From Alistipes sp. (GTDB lineage: Bacteria > Bacteroidota > Bacteroidia > Bacteroidales > Rikenellaceae): 64,000 nucleotides of DNA. Shown here piece by piece: positions 1 through 16,033 of this stretch. Numbering within the stretch: position 1 is the stretch's first letter; each line of letters starts with the position of its first letter. The DNA lies in contig JAFXLG010000025.1 of assembly GCA_017531305.1 (NCBI GenBank), positions 1 to 64,000 of the forward strand, given 5' to 3'. The notes under the pieces are model-generated. The model was not told the DNA's origin. It ran no database searches and was given only the letters and a program-made list of their open reading frames with translations. The position numbers and the translations under genes were made by a program.

Positions 1-812
1 GGTACGTTTGACAAACGACCTCCCAAAAGAGGCTCCATGACGTTTGTTGGGATGTTCATCTCGGCAAGCAAATCATAGATCTTGCCGATGTCTGAGAATC
101 GCCAATCAGAGTAGTTCATCTGGATCATACAGAAGTCCCAATGTACCTTCTCGTGGTAAGACAAGATATATTTAATGCTTTCCAAATTACCGTGGAATGA
201 GAATCCTAAGTTGCGGATGCGACCTGCCTTGCGCTCCTCCATCAGATAGTCGATCATGCCGTTGTCAAGATAGCGGCGGTGGAAATCGTCTCTGCCACCC
301 AATGAGTGTAAGAGGTAATAATCTATGTAATCTACCTGCAGAAGTTCCATCGAACGCTTATACATCAAAATCGAGTTCTCGCGCGATGAGTTTGAGAAGT
401 TCGAGAGCTTGGTTGCGATGAAATACTTGTTGCGAGGATGACGCTTTAGGGCGATACCTGTTGCAGCCTCCGATCTACCCTGACAATATACAGGGGCAGT
501 GTCGAAGAAGTTTACACCATGCTCCAACGCATAATCTACCAACTCGTTGATAGCCTCCTGATCCAACTCATTCTCGTTCTTACCAGTCTTTTTACGAGGC
601 CAACGCATACAGCCATAACCAAGGATCGAAACCTTGTCGCCTGTATTGTGGTTGGTGCGATATGTCATCTTATCTGTTGGTACATCACTCTCATCTACAG
701 ATGATGCGCTCTTACAACCTGCAAGAGCCGTAGTGGTAATAGCTGTTCCCAAGCCCAGACGCTTGAGGAACTCTCTACGATTGATACTATATTTCTTGTT
801 CTCCATCTTCAT
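1..812 (-). CDS. Aldo/keto reductase, Tat-exported lipoprotein (3' end cut by window edge)
   Basis: The reading frame runs from ATG at 812 (or 806) off the left edge, so the C-terminus is missing. The N-terminus has a twin-arginine motif (RREFLKRLG) followed by a lipobox (LAGC), which suggests Tat export and lipid anchoring. The mature part is an aldo/keto reductase TIM barrel: GYGCMRWPR near the start, FFDTAPVY with the catalytic Asp/Tyr, ATKL with the Lys, and LLHSLGG with the His. Family knowledge: COG1453-type reductases often carry a C-terminal ferredoxin domain, which would lie outside the window. Its start lies 8 bp past the stop of the multi-ferredoxin membrane protein, so the two are probably co-transcribed and may form one exported electron-transfer pair. 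The substrate is unknown. Confidence 0.85.
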   Translation of the reverse strand, partial: MKMENKKYSINRREFLKRLGLGTAITTTALAGCKSASSVDESDVPTDKMTYRTNHNTGDKVSILGYGCMRWPRKKTGKNENELDQEAINELVDYALEHGVNFFDTAPVYCQGRSEAATGIALKRHPRNKYFIATKLSNFSNSSRENSILMYKRSMELLQVDYIDYYLLHSLGGRDDFHRRYLDNGMIDYLMEERKAGRIRNLGFSFHGNLESIKYILSYHEKVHWDFCMIQMNYSDWRFSDIGKIYDLLAEMNIPTNVMEPLLGGRLSNV

Positions 813-820
813 GCTCTTTT

Positions 821-2302
821 TTAGATTGTACTATGAGTTTTATGACCCTCCACATAAATGGCACTGAAAGGACGTGCTGGACAGAGGTTCTCGCACGCAC
901 CACATCCGATACAACGCTCCTCGTTGATTGTAGGAATCTTGCGTGAACGGCGGTTGTTAGGATCTGAAGGAACCATTGTTATAGCCTTCGAAGGACAGTG
1001 ACGCTCGCAGTTGCCACAATCTACATCATCGGTAAGCACAATGCAATTTGCCTTTACCCATACTGCGTGACCGATCTGGGTAGAAGATTTCTCTTCTACT
1101 GTGATAGGCTGGATAGCTCCCGCAGGACAAACCTCCGAACACTTGCTACACTCAGGACGGCAATAGCCATTCTCGAATGACATTACAGGCTGCATGAAGC
1201 TCTTCAAATCAGCCGATGGGCGCAATACGTTTGTAGGACAAGCCGATACACAAAGCTGACATCCAGTACACTTTGAAGTGAGGTTCTTTACGCTCAATGA
1301 TCCCGCTGGAGTTGGGTTGATTTCGCGCTTTGGAGCCTTCTTGCCGATGATTGTAGCGTATCCGCCGTCAACCTTCATCTCCTGAGCCTTAGCTGCCGAT
1401 GCAGCCAAAAGACCTGCGCCAATGAGGAAACTCTTGCGAGAAGAGTCCACCTTAGGCTCTGAGCTCTTTTTACAAGATGAAGCCTTGCAGCGCAAAGTAT
1501 ATTTTACGGCATCAACCGAGCAACTCTCCAAGCAATCCATACAAACCACGCAACGAGTATAGTCGATAGCGTGATTCTTAGCATCGATACATGAAGCCTT
1601 GCAGTTACGTGCGCACTTACCGCAGTTGATACACTTGTCGGTGTCAATCACAGGCTTCAAAAGTGAGAAGCGCGACAACTCACCGAGTACAGTGCCAACA
1701 GGACAAATAGTATTGCAATATGTTCTACCGCTACGCCATGCCAAATAGCCGATAACGATCAAAGTGACAGCCGCTATAGCGAATGTGCCAAATGAAGCAA
1801 CGATTACGTCTGTCGAGTAGAATGCATAGCTGTCAACCTTCTCGGCGATGAAAGCCAAAAGGTTATTGCCCCACTTGTAAAGTGGCGAGAGCAGATTCTG
1901 CGCGATACGACCATAAGAGCTATATGGAGCAAGCAAAGCTACTACAGAACCGATGCCCGCTACCATCGCCGCTACAAAGAGAACTAATACGCCATAACGC
2001 AAGTAGCTCTTAGCTGGTGAGAACTTAAAACGATTCTTCTTACGCTTACCTGCAAACCAAGAGATAAGGTCTTGCATAACGCCCAAAGGACAGATTGTAG
2101 AGCAATACACACGTCCGAATATCAGCGTCAATGCGATCAAAAATACAATAACTCCCACGTTGAGAGCCATTACTGCTGGTAAAAATTGGATTTTGGTTAA
2201 CCACCCGAACCAACCATGCAGGGTTCCTGTAAAGTCGAGGAACAAAAGCGTGATCAGAGTAAAAAAGATGGTTGCGATAATGATTCGTAGTTTTCGCAAC
2301 AT
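821..2302 (-). CDS. NapH/NapG-like membrane multi-[4Fe-4S] ferredoxin
   Basis: This 493-residue protein has two parts. The N-terminal half is NapH/NosR-like, with about four membrane helices and two CP motifs (STICPLGVMQD, NTICPVGTVLG), followed by ferredoxin clusters CINCGKCARNC and CVVCMDCLESC. After a hydrophobic alanine-rich stretch near residue 290 (KSFLIGAGLLAASAAKA) comes a NapG/MauM-like half with CTGCQLCVSACP, CRPECSKCSEVCP, CGNCERHCP and CIGCGACENLCP. The family passes electrons from the quinol pool across the membrane. Here the two halves, usually separate proteins, form one chain. The next gene is an exported aldo/keto reductase, a possible electron acceptor (inference). The start at 2302 fits the first membrane helix and the promoter-like box at 2343-2350. 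Confidence 0.85.
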   Translation of the reverse strand: MLRKLRIIIATIFFTLITLLFLDFTGTLHGWFGWLTKIQFLPAVMALNVGVIVFLIALTLIFGRVYCSTICPLGVMQDLISWFAGKRKKNRFKFSPAKSYLRYGVLVLFVAAMVAGIGSVVALLAPYSSYGRIAQNLLSPLYKWGNNLLAFIAEKVDSYAFYSTDVIVASFGTFAIAAVTLIVIGYLAWRSGRTYCNTICPVGTVLGELSRFSLLKPVIDTDKCINCGKCARNCKASCIDAKNHAIDYTRCVVCMDCLESCSVDAVKYTLRCKASSCKKSSEPKVDSSRKSFLIGAGLLAASAAKAQEMKVDGGYATIIGKKAPKREINPTPAGSLSVKNLTSKCTGCQLCVSACPTNVLRPSADLKSFMQPVMSFENGYCRPECSKCSEVCPAGAIQPITVEEKSSTQIGHAVWVKANCIVLTDDVDCGNCERHCPSKAITMVPSDPNNRRSRKIPTINEERCIGCGACENLCPARPFSAIYVEGHKTHSTI

Positions 2303-2342
2303 AAAGTAGTAATTTGTTTGTGTTATGAATTAGTTTGTTTTG

Positions 2343-2350
2343 CAAATATA
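2343..2350 (-). promoter_or_regulatory. Bacteroidetes -7 promoter element
   Basis: On the minus strand this reads TATATTTG, matching TAnnTTTG. It lies about 40 bp upstream of the ferredoxin-protein start at 2302. Confidence 0.5.
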
Positions 2351-2353
2351 TAA

Positions 2354-2394
2354 AATATATTCGAGAATAAGATACACTTACTCCCGAATATATT
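2354..2394 (-). terminator. Hairpin terminator after the isochorismatase gene
   Basis: A long inverted repeat (arms around AATATATTCG and CGAATATATT, inner stem GAGTAAG/CTTATTC with one wobble) lies just downstream of the isochorismatase stop on the minus strand. AT-rich sequence follows it. It separates that gene from the promoter of the ferredoxin protein. Confidence 0.55.
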
Positions 2395-2416
2395 ATTGGT
2401 AGATAGTTTTTTACGC

Positions 2417-2968
2417 TTAGAACATTGCGATCAACTCCTCGTTGGTGTAGGCATCTGCTCCGTAGCAGGTCTTCAGATAAGCCAAACCATTGAGGTAATC
2501 TTCCTCTGTGAATGAGTCTGTAGCCTGTTTTGCCACTACTACATCGTATCCCAAGCAATAGGCATCAGCTGAAGTGTGACGTACGCACATGTGAGCGTGC
2601 AAACCTGTCATGACAACAGTCTTTACACCTAACTCTTTCAACAAAATGTCCAAATCAGTCTGGAAAAATCCGCTGTAACGGCGTTTTGGAACTACGTAAT
2701 CCTTGTCGCAAAGCTTGAGCTCTGGAATTACCTCAGCTCCCTTTGTGCCAGCGATGGCGTGATCACCCCACAATTTAAGCTCTCGGTCGATGCCAGCAAT
2801 GTGGGCATCGTTACAGAAAATTACAGGAACTCCTGCCTCTCGAGCTGCATCAAGTAATTCAGCAGTTGCAGGAACAATAGCTTTACCTCTGTCACATGCA
2901 AGAGCACCTGTGACGAAATCGTTTAACATGTCAACTACCAAAATAGCTGGCGACTCCAATTTTTTCAT
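2417..2968 (-). CDS. Isochorismatase/nicotinamidase-family cysteine hydrolase
   Basis: The protein has 183 residues counted from ATG 2968. A longer frame reaches 3088, but its extra 40 residues are low-complexity and hydrophobic, and family members start right before the first strand (PAILVVDMLNDF). The catalytic triad of the superfamily is visible: Asp in VVDMLNDF, Lys in PKRRYSGFF and Cys in GLHAHMCVRHT. Such enzymes hydrolyse nicotinamide, isochorismate, N-carbamoyl compounds or ureidoacrylate. The sequence alone does not decide which. It is cytoplasmic (no signal peptide from this start) and ends with its own hairpin, so it is probably monocistronic. Confidence 0.8.
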   Translation of the reverse strand: MKKLESPAILVVDMLNDFVTGALACDRGKAIVPATAELLDAAREAGVPVIFCNDAHIAGIDRELKLWGDHAIAGTKGAEVIPELKLCDKDYVVPKRRYSGFFQTDLDILLKELGVKTVVMTGLHAHMCVRHTSADAYCLGYDVVVAKQATDSFTEEDYLNGLAYLKTCYGADAYTNEELIAMF

Positions 2969-3248
2969 AACAATTAAATATTGGTTTATTACTATAGGTA
3001 TTATCTCCCTCTCACTTAAAATATATCTCCTCAGCAGAAAAACTGACAAAACGATAAACAAAATTATGCACAATCTTTTAAATCTCAAAATAAAATTTAA
3101 AGATTTTTAAACCGTAGGGCGTATATTGTTTTCGAGTTGTGCTATTTTTATAAAACATGATTATATTTTGATATTTCGGGAAAATCAGCTAATTTAGAGC
3201 GATATTTTGTTTAGCTTAAACTAATAACCAATAACGAGAAGTAAAAGT

Positions 3249-10566
<7,318 letters not shown>

Positions 10567-10587
10567 TTGAATATCGGCATAATTATT

Positions 10588-10626
10588 CATATCGCAGTTC
10601 GTTCTCGGACTGCGATATGTTTTTAT
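10588..10626 (+). terminator. Rho-independent terminator after the GH127-GH2 pair
   Basis: A 14-bp stem (arms 10588-10601 and 10606-10619, one wobble) with a TTCT loop is followed by a T-rich run. Confidence 0.9.
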
Positions 10627-10682
10627 TTTGCGTTGTGTATGATTCTTTAGTGGCTTTAATTTTGATACTCCATTTTTTTTCA

Positions 10683-10690
10683 TAACTTTG
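10683..10690 (+). promoter_or_regulatory. -7 promoter element upstream of engB
   Basis: TAACTTTG followed by C matches TAnnTTTG. A TTTG at 10661-10664, 18 bp upstream, may be the -33 element. Confidence 0.55.
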
Positions 10691-10782
10691 CGTCACAAAT
10701 ATGCCACTTTTGGACGTTTGAGAGTTTTTTCTTGAGTTTAGGAGTTAGCGTATTTTATATAATCAAACAGAACCTTAATCTG

Positions 10783-11370
10783 ATGCAGGTAACTAAAGCA
10801 GAATTCAAGTGTAGCTCGGAGAAGATTTCGCAAGTCCCCAAAGATGATTTGCGTGATTTTGCTTTTATTGGTCGCAGTAATGTCGGTAAGTCTTCGCTTG
10901 TAAATATGCTTACCAATCGCAAAGGTTTGGCTAAGGTCTCTTCTACCCCGGGTAAGACACGCCTGATAAATCATTTCTGTATAAATAATTCGTGGTACTT
11001 GGTCGATTTACCAGGTTACGGTTATGCGCGTGTTTCGAAGAATAAGCGAGGTGAGTTCTCTAAGATCATACTCGATTATGTACTTAAATGCGAGAAGATG
11101 CACTTTTTGTTTGTCTTGGTTGATTCGCGTCTTGAGCCTCAGACCATTGACCTTAAGTTTATTGAACTTCTGGGCGAAAATGGCGTTCCGTTTGGTATAA
11201 TTTTCACCAAAGCCGACAAACTCTCCGCTTCGCAACTTCGCCGTAGTGTCGAACGATATAGCGCGGTGCTTTCCGAGCAGTGGGAAGAGTTGCCTCCGAT
11301 GTTTACCTCATCGAGTGAAAAGGGCGTTGGACGAGACGAGATATTAGGGTTTATAGAGAAATGTTTATAA
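10783..11370 (+). CDS. engB: Ribosome biogenesis GTPase YsxC/EngB
   Basis: This 195-residue protein is a TRAFAC-class GTPase needed for late assembly of the 50S subunit in bacteria where it has been studied. All G motifs are present: GRSNVGKSS (G1), TPGKT (G2), DLPGYG (G3), TKADK (G4) and a terminal SSE (G5). I place the start at the ATG of MQVTKAEF. The frame extends 17 codons upstream from a TTG, but those codons are not conserved-looking. It has its own promoter, and prs follows with a separate promoter. Confidence 0.95.
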   Translation: MQVTKAEFKCSSEKISQVPKDDLRDFAFIGRSNVGKSSLVNMLTNRKGLAKVSSTPGKTRLINHFCINNSWYLVDLPGYGYARVSKNKRGEFSKIILDYVLKCEKMHFLFVLVDSRLEPQTIDLKFIELLGENGVPFGIIFTKADKLSASQLRRSVERYSAVLSEQWEELPPMFTSSSEKGVGRDEILGFIEKCL

Positions 11371-11421
11371 TTGGTTAAAAACAAAACCTCGAATCAAACC
11401 TTTTAGCGTATAAAAAGTAGA

Positions 11422-11429
11422 TATATTTG
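11422..11429 (+). promoter_or_regulatory. -7 promoter element upstream of prs
   Basis: TATATTTG followed by C matches the Bacteroidetes consensus and ends 22 bp before the prs ATG. Confidence 0.6.
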
Positions 11430-11451
11430 CAATATAAAATTACATAACAAA

Positions 11452-12393
11452 ATGGCTGTTCATAAAATTAAATTCTTTGCGGGACGTAGCTCTCGTTATT
11501 TGGCCGAGAAGATTGTAGCAAGCTATGGCTCTACACTCGGTGATGCAGAAGTTCTTCAGTTCAGTGATGGTGAGTTTCAGCCCTATTACAATGAGTCGAT
11601 TCGTGGTTGTACAGTATTTATCATTCAGTCAACTTTCCCATCATCGGATAATTTGATGGAGCTTTTGATGATGATCGATGCTGCTCGCCGTGCTTCGGCA
11701 TATAAGGTTATCGCCGTGATGCCATATTTTGGTTGGGCACGTCAGGATCGTAAGGATCGTCCACGCGTTCCAATCGGAGCTAAGTTGGTTGCTAATCTTT
11801 TGGTTGCTGCAGGCGTAGATCGCATCATGACTATGGATTTGCATGCCGATCAGATTCAGGGCTTCTTCGATGTTCCTGTTGATGCTCTCTATGCAAGTGG
11901 TATCTTCGTGCCATATTTGAAGAGCCTGAATATCGAAAACCTCTCAATCGCCTCTCCAGATATGGGTGGTGCTAAGCGTGCGCACTCATACGCCAAGCAT
12001 TTGGAGGCTCCTATCATCATCTCACACAAGGAGCGTGCTAAGGCTAACGTAGTTGGTAGCATGACTGCTATCGGCGATGTAGAGGGTCGTAATGTGATTA
12101 TCGTTGATGATATGATCGATACTGCTGGTACTATCTGTATGGCTGCCAATATGCTTATTGACAAGGGTGCCAAGAGTGTACGTGCTGTGATTACTCACCC
12201 TGTACTTTCTGGTGCTGCCTATGAGCGCATTAATGAGAGTAAGTTGGAGGAGGTTATCGTTACCGATACTATTCCACTTAACCCAGAGAAGGATCTTCAC
12301 AAGTTTACTGTATTGACAGTAGCTGATATCTTTGCTGAGGTTATCGAGCATGTTCACAACTACAAGGAGATCAGCTCACTCTTCTATAAATAA
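11452..12393 (+). CDS. prs: Ribose-phosphate pyrophosphokinase
   Basis: This 313-residue enzyme makes PRPP from ribose 5-phosphate and ATP for purine, pyrimidine, NAD, histidine and tryptophan synthesis. Visible motifs are FAGRSSRYLAEKI at the N-terminus, the ATP-binding flexible loop with WARQDRKDRPR, the Mg/catalytic segment TMDLHADQIQGFF and the PRPP loop VIIVDDMIDTAGTI. The length is normal for class I enzymes. It stands alone between its own promoter and a bidirectional terminator. Confidence 0.97.
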   Translation: MAVHKIKFFAGRSSRYLAEKIVASYGSTLGDAEVLQFSDGEFQPYYNESIRGCTVFIIQSTFPSSDNLMELLMMIDAARRASAYKVIAVMPYFGWARQDRKDRPRVPIGAKLVANLLVAAGVDRIMTMDLHADQIQGFFDVPVDALYASGIFVPYLKSLNIENLSIASPDMGGAKRAHSYAKHLEAPIIISHKERAKANVVGSMTAIGDVEGRNVIIVDDMIDTAGTICMAANMLIDKGAKSVRAVITHPVLSGAAYERINESKLEEVIVTDTIPLNPEKDLHKFTVLTVADIFAEVIEHVHNYKEISSLFYK

Positions 12394-12418
12394 TATATAG
12401 GTGAGTTTATAAATAAGT

Positions 12419-12458
12419 AATAGGTTGTCCGACAACGAGTTCGTGACAACCTATTTTT
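12419..12458. terminator. Bidirectional terminator between prs and queG
   Basis: The perfect arms AATAGGTTGTC and GACAACCTATT flank a 15-base loop and are followed by a T run on the plus strand. The convergent queG gene ends immediately after, so the hairpin can serve both strands. Confidence 0.85.
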
Positions 12459-13376
12459 TTATTCTCCTGCTATATTCTTTTTTATCCTCTCAAGCCCTGC
12501 CCGTTTCATTGGCGTAGAGCCAAATCTGTTTTGAAACTCCTCTTCGCTCATTTTGATCCACTTTGAGGTCGCAATCTCTCGAGGATCAAACAATGGGTCG
12601 AAATGCTGATTGGTGTGCTGCTTTGCCTTTTTGTTGTAAGGGCAACAGTTTTGACACTCATCACAGCCGAATATCCACCCATGCAGATTATTGTCGGTTT
12701 TTTTCTGTTCAGCCTCTATCGTGCGACATGATATGCACTTTGCAGTATTTATAACCATTGGCTCTACTATTGCATGCGCAGGACATGATTCCACGCATCG
12801 CTGACATTCAGAACATCCTACGCCCTCCAAGGGCTTGTCATATTGGTCACACTCCATATTTATGACCAACTCTCCAAGCAGAACGTACGAGCCGAACTCT
12901 GGAGTGATGAGTAATGATTGTTTACCTATCCACCCTAAACCTGCCTCAACGGCAAGTTGTTTTTCAAGCAATGGAGCTGTATCGACAAATGCTCTGCCTT
13001 CAAGCTTAGGATATATCTTTTGTAACTCTTTCAGCAGAGTCTGGAGCATCTTCTTTATGCTCTTATGGTAGTCTCTGTTGCAGGCATAGGAGGCAATTTT
13101 TTCTCGATCTTTAGATGTGTATCCCCCGCTGATCGGCGATTTGTAACTCACCCCACAAACGATGACGCTCTTTGCCCCTTCTACTAAATTTTCGGGATTG
13201 AATCGCTTGTCCAGATTTCGGCGCATGTACTCCAGTGTTGAGTCATAACCTTTTGCTAACCAATCACGATAAGCACGCTCGTTTACGACTAAGTGTTTAC
13301 ATGGAGTTATGCCACAAATGTCAAAACCGACTTTTGTAGCCAATAATTTTCCCGTATTCAACATAAAATTTTCCAT
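12459..13376 (-). CDS. queG: Epoxyqueuosine reductase
   Basis: This protein of about 305 residues catalyses the last step of queuosine synthesis in tRNA, reducing epoxyqueuosine with cobalamin and two [4Fe-4S] clusters. The first cluster motif is CSECQRCVESCP. The second set is CISCRTIE with CDECQNCCPYNK. VIVCGVSYKSPI and AGLGWIGKQSLLITPEFG are family signatures. The frame opens at a GTG (13385). I prefer ATG 13376, although ATG 13364 is also possible. It is divergent from the acyl-CoA ligase gene. Confidence 0.95.
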   Translation of the reverse strand: MENFMLNTGKLLATKVGFDICGITPCKHLVVNERAYRDWLAKGYDSTLEYMRRNLDKRFNPENLVEGAKSVIVCGVSYKSPISGGYTSKDREKIASYACNRDYHKSIKKMLQTLLKELQKIYPKLEGRAFVDTAPLLEKQLAVEAGLGWIGKQSLLITPEFGSYVLLGELVINMECDQYDKPLEGVGCSECQRCVESCPAHAIVEPMVINTAKCISCRTIEAEQKKTDNNLHGWIFGCDECQNCCPYNKKAKQHTNQHFDPLFDPREIATSKWIKMSEEEFQNRFGSTPMKRAGLERIKKNIAGE

Positions 13377-13414
13377 TTTAAACACTTATAGGTTGAAAGT
13401 TAATATTTTTTTAC

Positions 13415-13432
13415 TATCTTTACACAAAATTA
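13415..13432. promoter_or_regulatory. Overlapping divergent promoter elements, queG and acyl-CoA ligase
   Basis: The plus strand has TATCTTTA at 13415-13422, a near match to TAnnTTTG. The minus strand has TAATTTTG at 13425-13432, a full match. The intergenic gap is only 72 bp, so both promoters must lie here. Confidence 0.4.
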
Positions 13433-13448
13433 CAATAAATATCTTTTT

Positions 13449-15119
13449 ATGATCAAATTAAAGACTATTTATGAGCTTCTTCACACAAGTGTTGAGAAGT
13501 TTTCTAACAATATCGCCTTTTCGATGTTTGGCGGTGAGGATGTTACATACAAGGAGGTTTTGGAGCGCGTGAATCATGTGCAGGATCTTTTGCTTGATGC
13601 AGGTCTGAATCCTGGCGATAAGGTTGCTCTGCTCAGTAGTAGTATGCCAAACTGGGGCGTTAGTTATTTTGCTGTTACCACAGCGGGTATGGTTGTCGTG
13701 CCGTTGATGCCCGATTTTACAGGCGAGGAGTTGGATTCGCTTATCGAACATTCCGAGGCTAAGGCGTTGTTGGTGTCAGATAAACTTTTTACCAAACTCT
13801 CCAAGGAGACTGTCAGCAAACTAAATATCGTTATCCGTACCAAGAATCTGAGCATTATCTCTCAGACTGTCAAGGCGCAAGGCTCTAAGGCTATGCCTAA
13901 GCCAGAAGATCTGGCTGCAATTATCTATACCTCAGGTACTACATCTAAGCCTAAGGGCGTGATGTTGACACATTATAATTTGGCGTCTAATGCCAGCTTG
14001 TGTAATGTGTTGTTCCCTATCCGCGAGGATGATGTGACACTCTCTGTGCTGCCTATGTCGCATACCTATGAGTGTACTTTGGGATTGCTGCTGATCTTTA
14101 GCGGAGGTGGTAGGATGACCTATCTGGAGAAGCCACCTACACCATCTGTTCTGTTGCCAGCTTTGCGTAAGGTGCGCCCTACTATCTTCCTTATCGTGCC
14201 ACTTATTATCGAGAAGGTATATAATAGTCAGGTCAAATCGAAGTTTACCGCCAATAAGTTTATCTCTACGCTCTATGGCATAGGTTTCATCCGCCGTATT
14301 CTGCATCGCATTGCATCTAAGAAGTTGATGAAGGCGTTTGGTGGTCGTATTCGCTTCTTGGGTATCGGCGGATCGAAGTTGCATATCGATACCGAGACTT
14401 TCCTCTATGAGGGAGGTTTCCCTTATGCTATCGGTTATGGTTTGACTGAGACTGCTCCAATGGCGGCTGGTCAGATCCCAGGAAAGTGTCGTCTCGGTTC
14501 TACAGGTCCTGCTATGGCTGGAGTGCAGATTCGTCTCGACAATATCAACCCCGAGACAGGTCATGGTGAGGTCGTTATCAATAGCCCATCGGTTATGCAA
14601 TGATATTATAAGAATCCAGAGGCTACAGCCGAGGTATTTACTAAAGATGGCTGGTTCCGCACAGGAGACTTGGGTGAATTAGATAAGGATGGTTACCTTT
14701 ATATTAAAGGTCGTCTGAAGAATATGATTGTCGGTGCAAGTGGCGAGAATATCTACCCAGAGGATATCGAGTCTGTGCTTAACACCTATGCTTATGTCTC
14801 GGAGTCTATCGTTATCGAGCAGGATGGTCATTTGGTAGCACTTGTTCACTACGATTCAGATGCCATCGAGCGACTCAAGAACGAGTGGATGGAGCGTTGG
14901 GAGATTTCTCGCGATAAGTTCAAGGAGAAGGAGCGTGAATGGGAAGAGAAGATGGAGGAGTTGAAGAAGGATATCATGAAGTATGTCAACTCTAAGGTAA
15001 ATCGCTTCTCGCGCATCTCTGAGGTTGTTGAAGAGAAGGATGAGTTTGTTAAGACTCCATCGAAGAAGATTCGCCGTTTCCTTTACGAGCGCAGAGGTAA
15101 GAATGAGGACAAGAAGTAG
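13449..15119 (+). pseudogene. Long-chain fatty acyl-CoA ligase gene interrupted by an in-frame TGA
   Basis: One frame of 557 codons encodes an AMP-forming acyl-CoA synthetase of normal order: YTSGTTSKPKGVM (ATP loop), GYGLTETAPM, then WFRTGDLGELDKDGYLYI and GRLKNMIVGASGENIYPEDIE. Codon 385 (14601-14603) is TGA. The flanking residues read VMQ-stop-YYKNPEATAE, where the family has a conserved Gly (VMxGYYKNPE), so a GGA to TGA change explains it. Everything after the stop stays in frame and conserved. As written, the sequence yields a 384-residue fragment without the C-terminal lid. A second fragment could start at ATG 14670. TGA is a real stop elsewhere in this genome (potB), so recoding is unlikely. 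The lesion is either a true nonsense mutation or a sequence error. An intact enzyme would activate fatty acids for membrane lipid synthesis. Confidence 0.88.
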
Positions 15120-15133
15120 TAAGATCTTCAAAT

Positions 15134-15173
15134 AAAAAGTTGCTGATCCTTTTTTAGGGTCGGCAACTTTTTT
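15134..15173 (+). terminator. Terminator after the acyl-CoA ligase gene
   Basis: The stem TTGCTGATCCT / AGGGTCGGCAA (two G-T wobbles), extended by A and T runs, is followed by TTTTTT. Confidence 0.8.
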
Positions 15174-15186
15174 ATTGGCTCGAACA

Positions 15187-15231
15187 ATAAAAAAGACTGT
15201 CGCAACCGCATTGGGTCGCGCAGTCTCTTTT
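15187..15231 (-). terminator. Terminator after the lytic transglycosylase gene
   Basis: An imperfect GC-rich hairpin (GACTG arms with CGC pairing) is flanked by A-rich sequence, which becomes a T run on the minus strand. It lies right after the convergent transglycosylase stop. Confidence 0.6.
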
Positions 15232-15233
15232 CT

Positions 15234-15989
15234 TTACTTAAGAGCAATCTGTGAAGCTGGTGTGATGCTATTCTCTCCGTATATCATCTGACGATATACA
15301 TCATAACGCTTCATCACTTCTCTTACATAAGCTTCCGTTTGGCGGCTTCCTGTGAACTTACCGTGACGAACCAACTCGCTTTGGTAAACCTCTGGGTCTG
15401 CCTTCATCTTCAGATATCGGGCTACGACCTCCCAAGAGTTGTGATTCTCTCCATTGCTCTTTGCTAAACGGCGAGCATCCGATACATGACCGATACCTCC
15501 GTTGTAGCTCGCAAGAATAATACTTAACCGATCTTCAATCGGTGTGGATGGGCTGATCTTGAGTGTTTTGTCGATCTGCTTGAGCAACTTGCTTGCCAAG
15601 CGGATGTTTGTCTCAGGATCGGCAATAGCCTCCTTCTCCACGTTGAATTGTCGGCCTACGATAGGCATTACCTGCATCAGACCGATCGCACCCTGCTTAG
15701 AAATTAGGTTTGACTTAAAACGAGACTCGTTGTAAGCGATGGCACTCATCAGAAGCCAATCTTGTCCCTCTTCTTTGCCGATGCGTTGCATCATCTGGTC
15801 GTATGTAGAGATGATCCACTCATCCTCTACCGACTCCTTAATCTCTGTCGCTGTCTCAGCGATTACATCAGTTTTGATTGTCTCAGGGAGAACTACATTC
15901 TCGGCGAGCTCATTGCGAAAGATCTTCGACTCGAAGAAGGCAACTCCCAATACGATGACAATCGAAAAGATAATTGTCTTTTTTGACAT
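15234..15989 (-). CDS. Membrane-anchored lytic transglycosylase (SLT domain)
   Basis: This 251-residue protein has an N-terminal hydrophobic segment (residues 4-20) that is a signal anchor or uncleaved signal. The Slt70-type catalytic domain spans about 65-215. The catalytic Glu is in AIAYNESRFKSN. The downstream motifs GAIGLMQVMP and ILASYNGGIGHV are typical. It cleaves the MurNAc-GlcNAc bond of peptidoglycan with 1,6-anhydro product formation, probably at the periplasmic face for wall turnover. It is shorter than MltF because it lacks the substrate-binding-protein-like domain. It lies 44 bp downstream of the Porin_10 gene and may be transcribed with it. Confidence 0.88.
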   Translation of the reverse strand: MSKKTIIFSIVIVLGVAFFESKIFRNELAENVVLPETIKTDVIAETATEIKESVEDEWIISTYDQMMQRIGKEEGQDWLLMSAIAYNESRFKSNLISKQGAIGLMQVMPIVGRQFNVEKEAIADPETNIRLASKLLKQIDKTLKISPSTPIEDRLSIILASYNGGIGHVSDARRLAKSNGENHNSWEVVARYLKMKADPEVYQSELVRHGKFTGSRQTEAYVREVMKRYDVYRQMIYGENSITPASQIALK

Positions 15990-16033
15990 AAAATTTTACT
16001 TTGCGGGCAGCTTATGTCGAGCTGTCGAGTCCG

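Noticed and set aside
2046..2558. Overlapping 170-codon frame on the minus strand across the ferredoxin and isochorismatase genes
   Set aside because: It crosses a terminator and a promoter and competes with two well-supported genes in another frame.
13449..15119. TGA recoded as glycine, as in some candidate phyla, to explain the acyl-CoA ligase frame
   Set aside because: The potB gene ends at a TGA that overlaps the potC ATG, where readthrough would make no sense, and all other features are those of standard-code Bacteroidales. A single mutation or base error is simpler.
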